A stretch of DNA of 64,000 nucleotides from Anseranas semipalmata (lineage: Eukaryota; Chordata; Aves; Anseriformes; Anseranatidae). Shown here piece after piece: positions 1-11,500 of the stretch. A program made the translations under genes and the position numbers. The DNA lies in assembly GCA_013399115.1 (NCBI GenBank), contig VXAA01003303.1, positions 124,001-188,000 on the forward strand, in the 5' to 3' direction. Within the stretch, counting starts at the first letter, position 1. Every line of letters begins with the position of its first letter. The notes under the pieces are model-generated. The model was not told where the DNA came from, ran no database searches, and saw only the letters and a list, made by a program, of their open reading frames with translations.

Positions 1-2236
1 AAATTCAGAAAGATTTCCATGGAATTACAAAAATCGATAGACAATTGACAAATACGTATATTTTGTAAAACTAACAACAGTGATTAAAAAAAATAAAATG
101 AGCTTCTGACTAAAATAATCAAAGTTCAGTTAAAGTTGATTCAAGAAATGGCAATTCCTATCTGCATGCATTTGTAGGATTTCTTGGTGGTTTTCTATGG
201 TTTGGGATAATATTTCTGCTGAAGGCCACATTAGGCCTAGCTTGAAAGAAAACATACATACCAGAAAATATTCTTTTTACCTTGCAATTCCTTAGTATTC
301 CTTAGTGTCCCTCAATATAGATGCTGATTTGTTGACCCTGAAGGGACATTATCTCCTGTACATACCTGACATGTACTATGGAGAGTAACTGAAAGGATAC
401 AACAGAGAATTTATCCAGTTTCTGCGTAGCACAAGCTTGCTAGGGATGCATTTCATGTAAATTCCCAGAGGAAGTAACTAAGGTACAAGCAGAAATATAA
501 CCTTTTCTTATATTTTCCCATGTAATTGATAATTTTTTTAGATAGTAATTTTTACATCCTACACACCACTTGAATCTTCTAGGTACGGCACTATAACACT
601 GTTTGGTTTGATCTTTAATGACAGAGAATTATTGTTTCCATCAGACATAACAGCAGCACATAGCACCTGGATGCTGCACTGCCACAGAATTGCACTGTCC
701 CTTCAAAGGGCAGAGGATCATTCCTGGCACTGTGCAAATGGCACCATGATTGCCAGTTGTTTACATGAGCCCTGAGTGCGTGCCACGGATTGCTCTTCGG
801 GCTTTGAACTGTTTCAAGCACAGGTGGAAGGAACTGGTTCAGTGAGCACAAGTTACCTGTAACTGCGTGAGGAGCTGGAAAGCTGTGCCTGGCTTGGTAA
901 GTCATGAAAGTATGCAGGTGAAGCTGCCCGGTGCGCGAGTCCTTCCGGAGAGGTCAGTGCTGCTCCATGCCCACAGCAGAGTCTGGCCCTCTGACCAAGA
1001 AGAGAGGAGCTGTGACTGTGCCGCTCTGCAGAAAGCAAGCTGCATTTTTAAAGGCACAGACTTCCAGCTGGGTCTGCCTATTTGAAGAACCACCATTTCG
1101 GTGACTCATGCAGCCAGTTGGGGTTTACCAATATTTTACGGGGTTATAGGTAACTGAAGATCCTGGAGCCCCATCTGTGCTTAGTACATTTTAATGGGAT
1201 CAACCGGTTCAATGAACCTGCATACTGTATTTAAAAAGCCTCGAGCCAGTTACCTGACTAAAGGTATGAAGGAACAAACAGAGAAAGTATAATACATTGA
1301 ATTATTTTCTACTCTGTGCTTCAGTCCAATACCTCACATTTCCTGGCTAGCTTGAAAGGCAGACTGAGTTGTAGAACTTGTAGAACTTGTAGAACAAGCC
1401 ATGAGACTGGGCAGGGAAAAAAATAAGACATTTATGAAACTCTCCTTAGAAAGAAAAACACAGAATACGAGGTGGAAAAAGATTATATCATAAAATCTCA
1501 ATATGTATGATTTTACATCATAAAATCTCAATCAGCCATTTAGTGAGTGTAAATAGAACACCTAGCTTGGTATATTTTACCATCCTGTTATAGAAGAAAT
1601 TCACTTCTAGAGGAAAAGGCTCTAAAAAATCTCACTTATGACACATATACGTATTTAGAAAAAACATACTGAAGAACTTTTCAGCAATTTAGGCTTCCTA
1701 AATATCACAGCTGTGAATCTTGTGGTAGTAGCATCCATTGCAGGGTGTAGTTCACAGGGGAATGTGGGTCAAGCCAGCACACAACACTAATACCAACTTT
1801 TCAGCAAGTAGAAAATACTGGGGAGAGGGAGGAGGTGTTTAAAAAAGAAAAAAAAAGATATGCTCGATTCCAAAGCATGAAGATAAACCCCTAAACTAGT
1901 TTCATCTGCCTTAAAAAAAAAAAAAAAAAGAAAAAGGCAACAAAACAAACAAACAAATAGGAAAAAAAAAAAAAAAGAAACACAAATAATTATTAGAAGG
2001 TCCAGCAAAGAAATTTTATATCAGGCAGTAGATAAATTCAGCACTGAATCATTGTTGTCTGATTGGAATAATTAAACTCTCCAAGAATAAACAGGACAGA
2101 GATGCTAGAATACAATTTTTTTAACAGTTCTTTTACATAATTTTATACACAGATACTCAGTGTCACTGAAGTCCTTGCTTTTACTTTTCATTAACTTACT
2201 GGTGTCTTGTGACACTGTACTGCTTGAATAAATACA

Positions 2237-2238
<2 letters not shown>
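1..2238. other. Non-coding AT-rich DNA, no gene recognised
   Basis: Open frames here are short, overlap each other on both strands and show no domain or codon signal I recognise. Small tandem duplications are visible: an 8-10 bp unit near 1376-1400 and a repeated ATCATAAAATCTCAAT segment near 1487-1532. Poly(A)-rich stretches at about 1913-1929 and 1962-1976 could be decayed retroposon tails, but no element body can be assigned to them. Confidence 0.6.
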
Positions 2239-2276
<38 letters not shown>

Positions 2277-2301
2277 TGTGTATGTGTGTGTGTGTGTGTG
2301 T
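2239..2301. repeat. (TG)n dinucleotide microsatellite
   Basis: About 63 bp of almost pure TG, interrupted once by GCGC and once by TATG. The interruptions suggest a mature, partly stabilised microsatellite. It is likely to vary in length between individuals. Open frames read through it (poly-His/Thr) are artefacts. Confidence 0.95.
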
Positions 2302-3658
2302 TTATATAAAGAGACGAATTTTCACAGCCTGGTTCTGCCTGCTGCACACTGGCACTGTACCAGTTACTGTTGAGAAAATACATCCTTAGAAACTGAGCAC
2401 TTGCTATCCATGCATTTAAAACTCAAAAGAACTGAAAAGACTTTGAAATCTAAGGACAAGCAGATTCCTTTCATCCAGATTTATTCCTTAAACTACCAGA
2501 TGAACTCTATAAACTAAACACAGAAGGCTGTAGAAGGTGGGTTATACAGCAATATCTGGTATTAATGGTTGAGTACAGCCCTGGCATAAAGGCACAGTGT
2601 AGACAATGCAACCTTTTTGTAGATTGCTTTTCTTGTTACTAGCTTGTCCTTGTGCACCCTAGATAGGGAGTCACACAAGCTAACACCCACACTCACTGAC
2701 ACCATTGTAACCACGTAATTTGCACTTTGAATAGCTCCTCCACAGAACTGCAGTCGAAGAGTGCATGCTGCACTGCATATACTCTTTGTGTCAAAGCCAT
2801 TCAATTATTTTTTATTTGCTTTTTTCCTGATAGAACTGTGAACACTTTTTTGTTTGATTTTTCATTTGAAATTAGGACTATACAGATGGTAAAGGAAAAA
2901 AATGAAATGAGAATGAACAATATAGTGGAAAAAATACTCTGATAGCAATTCTGCAGATATTCTGCACCTAAATATCATGCCCTAGCACTCAGATTTAATT
3001 CACTGTAACTGAATTTGTGTTCTCCCAGTGCACACTGGGGGAAAAATCAGGACCTTTGAGACAATCTAAAGCATATCAATCAATATTTGCAACTTTAAAA
3101 TTCCTCATATGGATTCTGTGAACTCAATTTTCTTCTATAAAGCTTCTGTTGGCACAATACATAGCATAGCTTTCTAACTACTGATACATTATGTTGCTGG
3201 CATGGATCTGTAATTTTTCATTAGCTAGTCATTCAATATTCCCAGTTTTCTTTACACCAAAATAGAAGGGATGTTCTTCAGTTATTGCATTGGAAAATGC
3301 TCTTGGGTATATTGTACCTAAAGGGAACAAATTCATTATATAGTTGCACAGTATAAAACTGCAATTACTCCAAGCTGAAAATTACATTTTGAGATACTAA
3401 AGTTTACTGTTTTGATGATAGTTGTAGTTTTATTTTTAACAGATAGATCAACATGAACAATTTTCGTAATAGTATGCAAGCTACTCAGTTCACATTCTTC
3501 ATTTGTATTGATCTTACCGTGACTCTTCAAAGGAGATCAAATATAATAAAAGGAAAACGTTAAACAATATTAAGGTTCATATTCATTCTGGATGTTTGCC
3601 CAGTGTAACTCCAATATTTTAATAGAAAATTGCCTTCTTCATCTAAGATACAATCATG
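2302..3658. other. Non-coding AT-rich DNA, no gene recognised
   Basis: No open frame longer than about 80 codons, no CpG enrichment and no repeat that I can name. Nothing here supports a gene. Confidence 0.6.
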
Positions 3659-3879
3659 CGCAAAATATACCAGGTGTGTACGTGTAGCACCACGTCTTTT
3701 ATTAGACAGAAGAACGGGAGGGGTCAGTAACTTCTCCGAAATCGGGAACAAGCCCAAACAGAGCAGGGTGAAAGAAGCCTCTTAAAATTGCGAGGGGTGA
3801 ACGCATACGTACATACGCATGTATAGACACATACAAGCGTCCCAGGCAGGCACAGACTGACGAGATGGCAGCCTCGAGG
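3659..3879 (-). mobile_element. Possible LTR-like 3' segment with poly(A) signal
   Basis: Read on the minus strand, this segment directly follows the CpG-rich copy A. It is unusually rich in CpG for this neighbourhood and contains an AATAAA signal (complement of 3698-3703), followed by a GT-rich stretch and then a sequence ending in TTGCGCA. Intact CpGs with a polyadenylation signal resemble the R/U5 part of a young retroviral LTR. I cannot define both ends, find no target-site duplication and do not recognise the family. It could equally be ordinary unique DNA or the 3' end of a short transcript started in copy A. Confidence 0.25.
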
Positions 3880-4351
3880 AGGCCGCGGGGCTGCGGTCCC
3901 TGGAGGCCGGCGGAGGCCGAGGTGCGGGCGAGGCGGCGCGGGAGCTGCGGGGCGGCGAGCGGGGAGCCCGGGCGGGCCTGCGGGCTCTCTTCTCCCCTTC
4001 TCCTCCCTCACGCCCGCCGGTTTTAGGCTCTCGCTCCCCTCCCCTGCCCTGCCCCCGGTGCTGCTCGTCTCCATCTCTTTTGTCTGGCCCGTCTCCTTCC
4101 TGTGTACTGGGGGTGCGCGGCCTGCCGCCAGCCCCGCGGCCTCGTATTGTCCTCGGCCTGGCCACCCGGGCTCCCTGGCCGCCTCCCGCCTGCGGCGGCG
4201 CCCATCGTTGTCTGGCGGTGGTCGCATTGCTGGCGTGCTTATGCACAGCTGCGTCTGGCTGGGCCGCGGCAGCGCGACGGAATGCCTGCACGCTGTCGCC
4301 ACTTGCACCTTTTAGTAGGCTTGTGTTCACGTTCAGGGCAAGCTGGTATTA
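3880..4351 (-). repeat. 472-bp CpG-rich inverted repeat, copy A
   Basis: A GC- and CpG-dense block in AT-rich surroundings. Its reverse complement matches 47576-48047 over the full 472 bases with no gaps and, by eye, two C/G differences. Homology stops abruptly at both ends: after GGTATTA on the right and at GGCCGCGG on the left. No target-site duplication is visible. Long open frames run on both strands, but they are low-complexity Arg/Pro/Gly/Ala translations of GC-rich DNA and not convincing proteins. The copy faces the minus strand, opposite to copy B, which overlaps the likely promoter/exon 1 of the zinc-finger gene. The best reading is a recently duplicated promoter/CpG-island fragment. 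Confidence 0.9.
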
Positions 4352-5571
4352 ATTATACAGGTGTCACAGGCCTCTGTTTTTGCTACATAACAGTTTATCT
4401 TAAAAGAAACTTCAGATCGTGTGAGCCGCTTTCAGCTAAGTACCAGTTAAGTACTGGCATAATATAAAATAGATTTGCATCCTGTAGTTGAATGCCAAGT
4501 GATAGAGATAACAGGAGAAAGGATGATTATCATAAAATGTGTGTTTTCTTTGCATCTCCATTCCACCAGGTTACATGAAAATACCTCTCAGCAGCAGAAT
4601 GAATTCAGATCTGCAGTCAGGCTCTGGCTTCTAAACTGAGGAGAAAAAGGGAAAATGTTCTCTGTCTCCCGATGCAGCTCCTCCTCCTTTTTTTTTTTTT
4701 TTTAGAAATGACTACTCACTGGCTTAGATAGCATGTAACAATAACCTTCTGCAGGTTGGTGGCATTGCTTGTGTTTGCGAAACACACCTAGGGGGTAGGC
4801 CTCGCAGTGAAGGAAAACCCTGGCTTATGACAGCCATAATAGCGACTGATTAGGCTGCTCTTTATGAAGCTGAGAGTCTGCAGTTCAGTCACATTTCTGA
4901 ACAAGATAGTGCTAAATTTGAATCTGAGGCTTCTCCAGCCCAGCAAGTGCCTAATCATCAAACTCTAAGGTATACAGAGAAATTTCTATTTTATCAATGG
5001 TAGTTAAGTCCTATTCTGAGGTTAGTCATCCATTTTTGAAACGTGTCTCCTTTTCTAAAAAATAAATAACTATGAAATAACACTTCAACTTGACATGCCA
5101 TACTTTTTCCCAGAACCAAAAAATGAATAATTTGCATATCTGTTTCGTAATGTGTATTTATCAAACTATGTGTTAAACTCTGCATCTTTATATTACATAT
5201 TAGAAAATAATTTTTAACAATCTAGATTTCTGCTATTTCAGGGTCTGTTAAGCACTAAGAAATGCAGAGTCACCTGTTTAGATGATGAGCCCATCTTGTT
5301 GCAACATCCTTATATCCAATATAGTGAGAGCCAGCAATAGCTGTTTTATTTGTCTTGGTTTGACTCAGGATGTTATGATTTGCCTCTGAAAACTGAAGAC
5401 ACAGAATATGAGATTCGTGGAGAAGAAAAGATGACAGAAGTTGAAAGAATTAGCAGCCTTATTTCAGATTTAACCCCACTACCATCTATCAGATTTGTTA
5501 TCATTTTTATCACCTAGATAGTCATCATAAAGTAATTAAAGTATTGGAATGTGCAGATACAGACTTCTCTA
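4352..5571. other. Non-coding DNA, no gene recognised
   Basis: Holds a poly(T) tract near 4688-4704 and otherwise unremarkable AT-rich sequence. No convincing open frame or repeat family was seen. Confidence 0.6.
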
Positions 5572-5632
5572 ATGAGATGACTGGCTAGTGGATGAGGGGA
5601 GAGCAGTATTTATCCTGATTCAGGGCCCAGGC
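5572..5632 (+). mobile_element. Short CR1 LINE reverse-transcriptase scrap
   Basis: In one frame, 5579-5627 reads DWLVDEGRAVFILIQG. This resembles the [16 protein letters not shown] stretch of the intact CR1 at 13.8-15.4 kb, just upstream of the catalytic aspartate motif. The match is only about 50 bp and stops where unrelated sequence begins, so this is a small decayed remnant. The next unit downstream is LTR-like, so the CR1 may have been cut by that insertion. Chance similarity cannot be excluded at this length. Confidence 0.35.
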
Positions 5633-5769
5633 TTACACAGTAAGGATCATGCCTGGACAACGCAAGAGGCTCCTGCAAAACTTCAAGTTCCTGCTCATCA
5701 ACGACTACCAGAAGAAGACAAAGGACCCTCACCCCCTCCCAGAGCGCATGCCCCAAGGGCAGGGTACTA
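5633..5769. other. Unassigned GC-richer segment upstream of an LTR
   Basis: This 137-bp segment differs in composition from its surroundings and is open in more than one frame. One frame contains the stretch NFKFLLINDYQKKTKDPHPL. It ends in a purine-rich run (AAGGGCAGGG, about 5755-5764) close to the LTR start at 5770. It could be the 3' end of a retroviral internal region with its polypurine tract, but I do not recognise the protein and the call is tentative. Confidence 0.25.
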
Positions 5770-5990
5770 TGTTAATGACTTCTCAGAAATCTAATGAATA
5801 TGTAACTCCTTTCTTTACGTTGTAATGAATATGCAATTAACCTGTCTATAAACATGTAGCTGTTCATCCCCTCAGTGTACATGTATGGTGGAGCTATCCC
5901 CCATGTACCCGGCGCTGTAATAAAGGAATACCTGCTTGACATAACTCATTGGCATGTCAAGTTATTCTGGCAAGGTTTTTCTCAGATTCA
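5770..5990 (+). mobile_element. Endogenous retrovirus LTR (fragment or solo)
   Basis: The segment starts with TG and ends with CA. It contains a TATA-like CTATAAAC at about 5845-5852, and an AATAAA at about 5921-5926 lies some 75 bp downstream, the order expected for U3, R and U5. The sequence around the AATAAA (GGCGCTGTAATAAAGGAATACC) fits an LTR R region. No gag, pol or env frame is attached and no clear target-site duplication was found, so it is a solo or truncated LTR. The family is not named because that needs a repeat-library search. Confidence 0.55.
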
Positions 5991-7096
5991 GGTCATTAAC
6001 GAAAATACTGATGCTGTAGACCTTGGGAAAAAAAAAAAAANTGTACAGCCACCCTTTCCTACTCCACAGCTTATTCAGCAGAAGAAACTGAAATCTCTCT
6101 TTTAGGAATCATCATCTTCCGAACTGTTTAGTAAGTTCCAGTCAGTAACAACTGTGATATCCTACCAAATGCAACAGATGTGTGACACAGAAGGTGTTAT
6201 CTGAAATGAGTAGAGTTACACAGCTAAAGCTGTTTGACCTGTAGAGCCCTCTTTCCTGGTGTGAAGACTGGGAAAAAAAAAAAAAAAAAAAAAAAAAAAG
6301 ATACATCTCAAAATATCCCTTACTTTTGGCAGCAACCTAAAGAGACATAGTCATGGAAAGAAAGGCATAGTTAGGTATAACTTTAGAAAAATATTGACAC
6401 TAATGGTTTTGAGATCATTTCAGGTAGGTTTTCAAGATGATGGCTAACCAATTTGAAAAGTCTATGTTACATGAATGTATACTAACTTAAAATTTCTGAA
6501 GTTTTGGATGAGCTTTTACACACTTTTTAGCACAGTAGTGGCCAGCTGTTTGTAGTTGATCTTTGAAGGGAAGGTTCCTATAAAGAAGAGGTCAATCTTT
6601 TGGCATTCTTATGAATGGATATCCTTGTTCAGTGCCTAATAAAACAACACTATGATTGATCTTTGACTGACATTTAATATTCTTATGAAGTTATCTCTTG
6701 TTACTGTTGATGCCTTTCTGAATTTCATTCTTTATCTTGTCTTTTCTAACTTTGCTTCTATTTACTGTGTCTCAATCTTGCTGAGGTGTTAAAGTATTTC
6801 CTTTCTGTGTAAAACCATGACAATGTAATGCAGCTTTTCTGAACGTCATGCCTGTTCTATGAATACCATTCAAATTCAGCTATGTTCCAGTCTTCTATGT
6901 TGAACTCTGTGTATGTGCACGCATGCTTTTGTGTGCATTTAAAAAACATACATGCACAGGAATGACAACAAATATAACCAGAATTTCATTTTTCAGTTTA
7001 GTAAATCTATATTCAAAAAGGTGAAATTACCTTCACACTTTTCATTAAAAGCCCACAGTTTTCTAATATCAGGTATTACAAGGGAATGCATTTATC

Positions 7097-7129
<33 letters not shown>

Positions 7130-8356
7130 ATAAGCTTGCATAACAGTGAATTTCACTGTTTCTAATTTCAATCTATAACAGAAGATGTCATCTTCTCAAC
7201 TGTAATTACTTACTTTAGTATCAATCATTACCTAGACCTGAAAATTTGTAGTGTGAAAGCAAAGTCTCCCAATGAGATTTTATTGCAAGAATTTGAGAGA
7301 TCATATTTCTTGTAGTAATGTGATTGATTTTCCTGAAGTGTCATCTTTCTCACACAATCTTCTGTAAAAATACCTTCACTGTATAAATATCAGTTGGAAG
7401 ATAAATCATGTCTTTTCATCTGTATTGTTACTGTGAAGTTGCTGTTGTTGTGTTGTTTTTTTTTTTTTAAGGTTAGTCAGGAGTTAAACTCTACTGAACA
7501 AATAAGACAGACAAAAATCAACTATAGTTTAGCTCTTTCTTCAGATACACGTGTTCATCATTATGTACCTTTACACATTTTATCCAGTAAAGAGACAGTA
7601 TCTGATTTTTATGGGACCAAAAACAAAACAAACAAACAAACAAAAACCACCTGATATAATATATTAAAAAGGGAGGTGAATGATTTTATTATTTTGTATT
7701 TTAAAATGAAATATAGCAAATAAGTGAGCATTGCTTATATATGTATCTGATGATATTCTATTTTTGTCACAGAGATGTAGATTTACTCTAAAATTCATAC
7801 AATAAAAGGTGATACATAACAGGCATCAAAAATATGGAACAAGTTCATCAGATGAATGTATGTCAACTTTACAGGGAAAGCACAGTAGGTGTAAAAGAAC
7901 TGTGGTTTTGAGCACCTGAAATTTGAGCTCCAACTCATTAGAACATTGAAAATGCATTTTTATCTTTACAGCAACTCAGGCCTTAATGTGAATTTTTTAT
8001 TACCTGAACATAGAAGAGACACCATAGTTTCTACATAAAATTGCTTCCCTTCAGAAATATTTAATTTTCATGCAATATGCTGAAGGTAAAAAAAAAAGAA
8101 AAACAAAAAAAAAACTTTTTTTCAAGTTTCTGTCTTGAAGAGCATTAGTGAAACATTGCTCTGCAATGTACAATGACTTTATTTTTATTAGTTTTGAAAC
8201 ATTTACATTATTTTATCTTATGGTAACAGTTAACTAATTTGAACAGTCTGTAATGGAACATTAATCTGTTGTTTCTTAGATTTAAACCACTGATCACCAT
8301 AGCATACAAAAGCAGCAGCAGTTTCTGCTACACTCCTATAAGAGAACATACCCTGG
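5991..8356. other. Non-coding DNA with long poly(A)/poly(T) tracts and one N
   Basis: Holds an unresolved base at 6041 beside an A run, a 27-base poly(A) at 6273-6299, a 28-base poly(T) at 7097-7124, and mixed A-rich tracts at 7618-7646 and 8089-8115. No element bodies can be assigned to these tails. Open frames here are short and partly made of homopolymer translation (Phe or Lys runs). No gene is supported. Confidence 0.6.
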
Positions 8357-8515
8357 TGTGCTGGGTCTCGTTGGGATGAAGTTAATTTTCTTCATAGCCA
8401 CCCGTATGGTGATGTGTTTTTGATTTGTGACCAAAACAGTATTGATAGCATACTGATACTTCAGCTGTTGCTGAACAGTGCTTGCACAGTGTCAAGGCCT
8501 TCTCAGTTAAGCGTG
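8357..8515 (+). mobile_element. Avian ERV LTR fragment
   Basis: The stretch starts TGTGCTGGGTCTCG and runs through GATTTGTGACCAAAACAG to GCACAGTGTCAAGGCC. I recognise this as the 5' part of a common avian ERVL-type LTR with scattered substitutions. The 3' part, with TATA and polyadenylation signal, is not recognisable downstream, so this is an old truncated copy. The similarity is from memory of the repeat family and was not aligned. Confidence 0.55.
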
Positions 8516-11500
8516 TGTGGATTCAGCCAGTTGTTCTCTTCTAGCTCTCGGTGGTTATCAGAATCTTTCATCATATCATACTCTATTTTTGTAGGTGTTC
8601 CCTGGAAATAGAAAGTTTTCCTGGTATAGACTTTAGTAATCCATAATGACTGTAGACCCTCCCTATTAATAACTTATATTCTATGTCTTGTTTCAGTAAT
8701 TCAAGTACAGAGAGCTAAAAAATAGTCACATTCAAGGAAATATGTGAAATCGACTTCTGTGGCATGCTCCTAGCAAAATGAAGGGCCATCTAGTCTATAG
8801 ATTTCAGACCTTTTTACTACAGAAGTTTTAGCAAATAGGATGTAAGCTGATATGCAACATATCTACATTTCTCTTCTCCTGGTCTTTATCACTATAGACG
8901 CATTTGAAATCAGGATCTTCTTTTTTTACATGTTGCTATATTTTGTTCTTAATTCTGCAATTGCTTTTCCCTGCAATTCTAGTGAGTTAATGCAATTAAC
9001 TCTCATCTTCTCTAGACCAACGTTCACGTTTTATTGTCAGGATGAGCACAGCACTCTCATCTTGTGATGCATACTGGAAATATATAGAAATTTACGTAAT
9101 AAAATATCTGCGAATAGATAAAGTCAGAAATGGAGTGGCAGAGGCGATGCAGGAAACAATCAAGTTGTTCAAGGAATATTGTCTAGTCCTTCATCCCCAG
9201 TACACTGAGTTTGTCAGTGCTGTAATATGATTTCATGTCAATATTTAATTTAAATTTAAGAGATACTGTTCTTCTTTTTATTTCATCATAAATGATATCT
9301 TGTGAGTAGAATATAGTAGTAAAGAATTGAAACTTCAGAAAGCTATGAACAGTGTAGGAAAAAAAAAGATTAACTGGCTTAGAAATTAAGAATAAGGGAA
9401 GAGAAACACAAAATAAATATGTAATAGATTTTTTAAAGTTTTCTGTAAGGCATCATTAGTAGTTCTTTTCTTCAAAAAGTTATGCAAATTATTATTGCAT
9501 TCTAAATCTTCCTTCCATAAAGTAATATCACTAAAAAGATAAAATACTGTTCATAGGTGTGATTTACATATTAAAACATGTAAATCATGTATCAAATCAT
9601 AACTCAGCAAATTAAAGTACATACTGTTTACAGTTCATTGTGTGTCGAGCCATAGCAACTTGACAATGGAGTTGATTAAGCTTAGGTCAAATCCTGTGGT
9701 CATCTGGCTTATGCTACTAAAGTCTCTGAGATTAATTAACCTGAGAAGCCTAATTAGTGTCATCTGAGGATCTAAAAGTAAAATATTTAAGAGGAAGAAG
9801 AAGAAAAAAAAAGAGGTTGAGTTTGAAAATGTATGAAGTTCTGTAAGTATTCTGAATATCTTCAACAACATGTCTTGTCATCTTTAATCCAGTGTAAGCT
9901 CTTTCTGTGCTGCAGCTTTTAACTACGTAACCCCCAATAATGAGAAATATAACTTGCTTTGACTGCAAAATGTCTTTACTGCTAAAATCCTGTATCTACC
10001 ATGTCATACTTCCTAAATGTATTTATATTGGTGCGTCACTGGCCCTATTAGCCCATAAAAAGACCAGAAAAAAACTGACTGACTAGGTCACAAGCAAATC
10101 ACAGCAAATCCCATGGAGACTCACAAGTTATTTTACCCTGAAAAGGAAGAAAAAAAGACTCTTCAGTACTAGGGCATCTACACATTAGGGAGACTGGGGC
10201 TCCAGAAATTGCTACAATGAAATTTAAATACCATTTATAAAAAGTCAAGTGATTCAACAGCAAAGGCAAAGGACAGCAGAATATCATATAGTTTTTAGTG
10301 AAAGCATGATCAATAAAGATGGATCTTGCATATTTAAGTGTCTTCATGCAAAGCTTCTGTATACTGAGAGGATAGAGCAATCTCTGTGTCATTGGGATGA
10401 TGCTGCTACTCTTGCTCTATTCCACAATTTTAAAACTTTAGCTATTGAATGTCATTTGAGAAAAGATTTTGGAAGTGAATTTTCATTGGAAAAGGTGCCT
10501 TCCTGATTTCTGGGGTTAATGTTAGTGCTGCAGGCAAATGTGTGGGCCATTGACTGGCTTGAGGTTAAGCTAACTGTGGAAAATTACTATACACAACATG
10601 AGAAATTGCTGAATATAACAAATACTGATGTGAAAGGTTGACAAAGTTGGATAACTCCAGGAAAGATGGCTGGACCTCAAATGTGGTGATGAAGGAGTTA
10701 TGTGAGAAACTGCCAAACTCCACAGGCTGTTGGAGGGGAATATTGGAAACCTTTGGAGGAGCACAATATTGCAAGGCCAACAACACCTATGTAGCCATAG
10801 CGGTAATACCATATATGGCTGATAAACAGTAATGCCATATGTGGGTATGGATGTCATAAAACTGGGACCAACAGGGAAAAAGTAATTAGAGATGGTTTGT
10901 TTATTTGAGAAGAGACTGGTGCCAAGAAAGAAAGGTATGAGGACTAGCAAATTAACCCTCAGACAGAAGGAGCTAGCATCCTGGTATCGCTGTGCTGGTG
11001 CCTGTTCCAGACCTGATGGCATCATCAGCTATCGGCCACTTCCTAACAGTTAAGCATATTTCTGTGAGATGAGTGTTAAATGGCATCCTCTCCTCAGTAC
11101 ATCCTGCTGCATCACTTAGGCAGCTCCCAACTATGCGTAGATGCAGCAGCTGGTATATCTTTCCTTCTCCCCTGGCTCTGGCTTTCAGATGTTTCATTGA
11201 GTGATGACTTCGTTTCATGTACCAAGAATCCAGACACCTGGTCTGCACTTATGGATCCTACGAGCAGGACTTCAAGCAAACATAGCTGCTTGCAAGTGCT
11301 ACAGAATACCCACTTTCTGAACAATCAAAACAGAAGGAGTCCATGGCTGCTGGAAGGTGTTGAGTCCATCAAAGGACCTAGGATCTCCAATAGAAAATAA
11401 CTGGATGGAGTCACTCAGTTCTGGTATACATTGCTCCTGTTCTGAGTATCACCTCCATTCCACTTTTCTACATCTGAACCTTCCCTATGTTTTACCCCAC

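Noticed and set aside
2105..2383. Open frame containing a His/Thr run on the minus strand
   Set aside because: It is a direct translation of the (TG)n microsatellite.
3724..4467. Long overlapping open frames of up to 194 codons on both strands across copy A, one with a signal-peptide-like hydrophobic stretch
   Set aside because: They are low-complexity Arg/Pro/Gly/Ala/Ser translations that arise because GC-rich DNA has few stops. Several frames on both strands are open at once and no domain is recognised.
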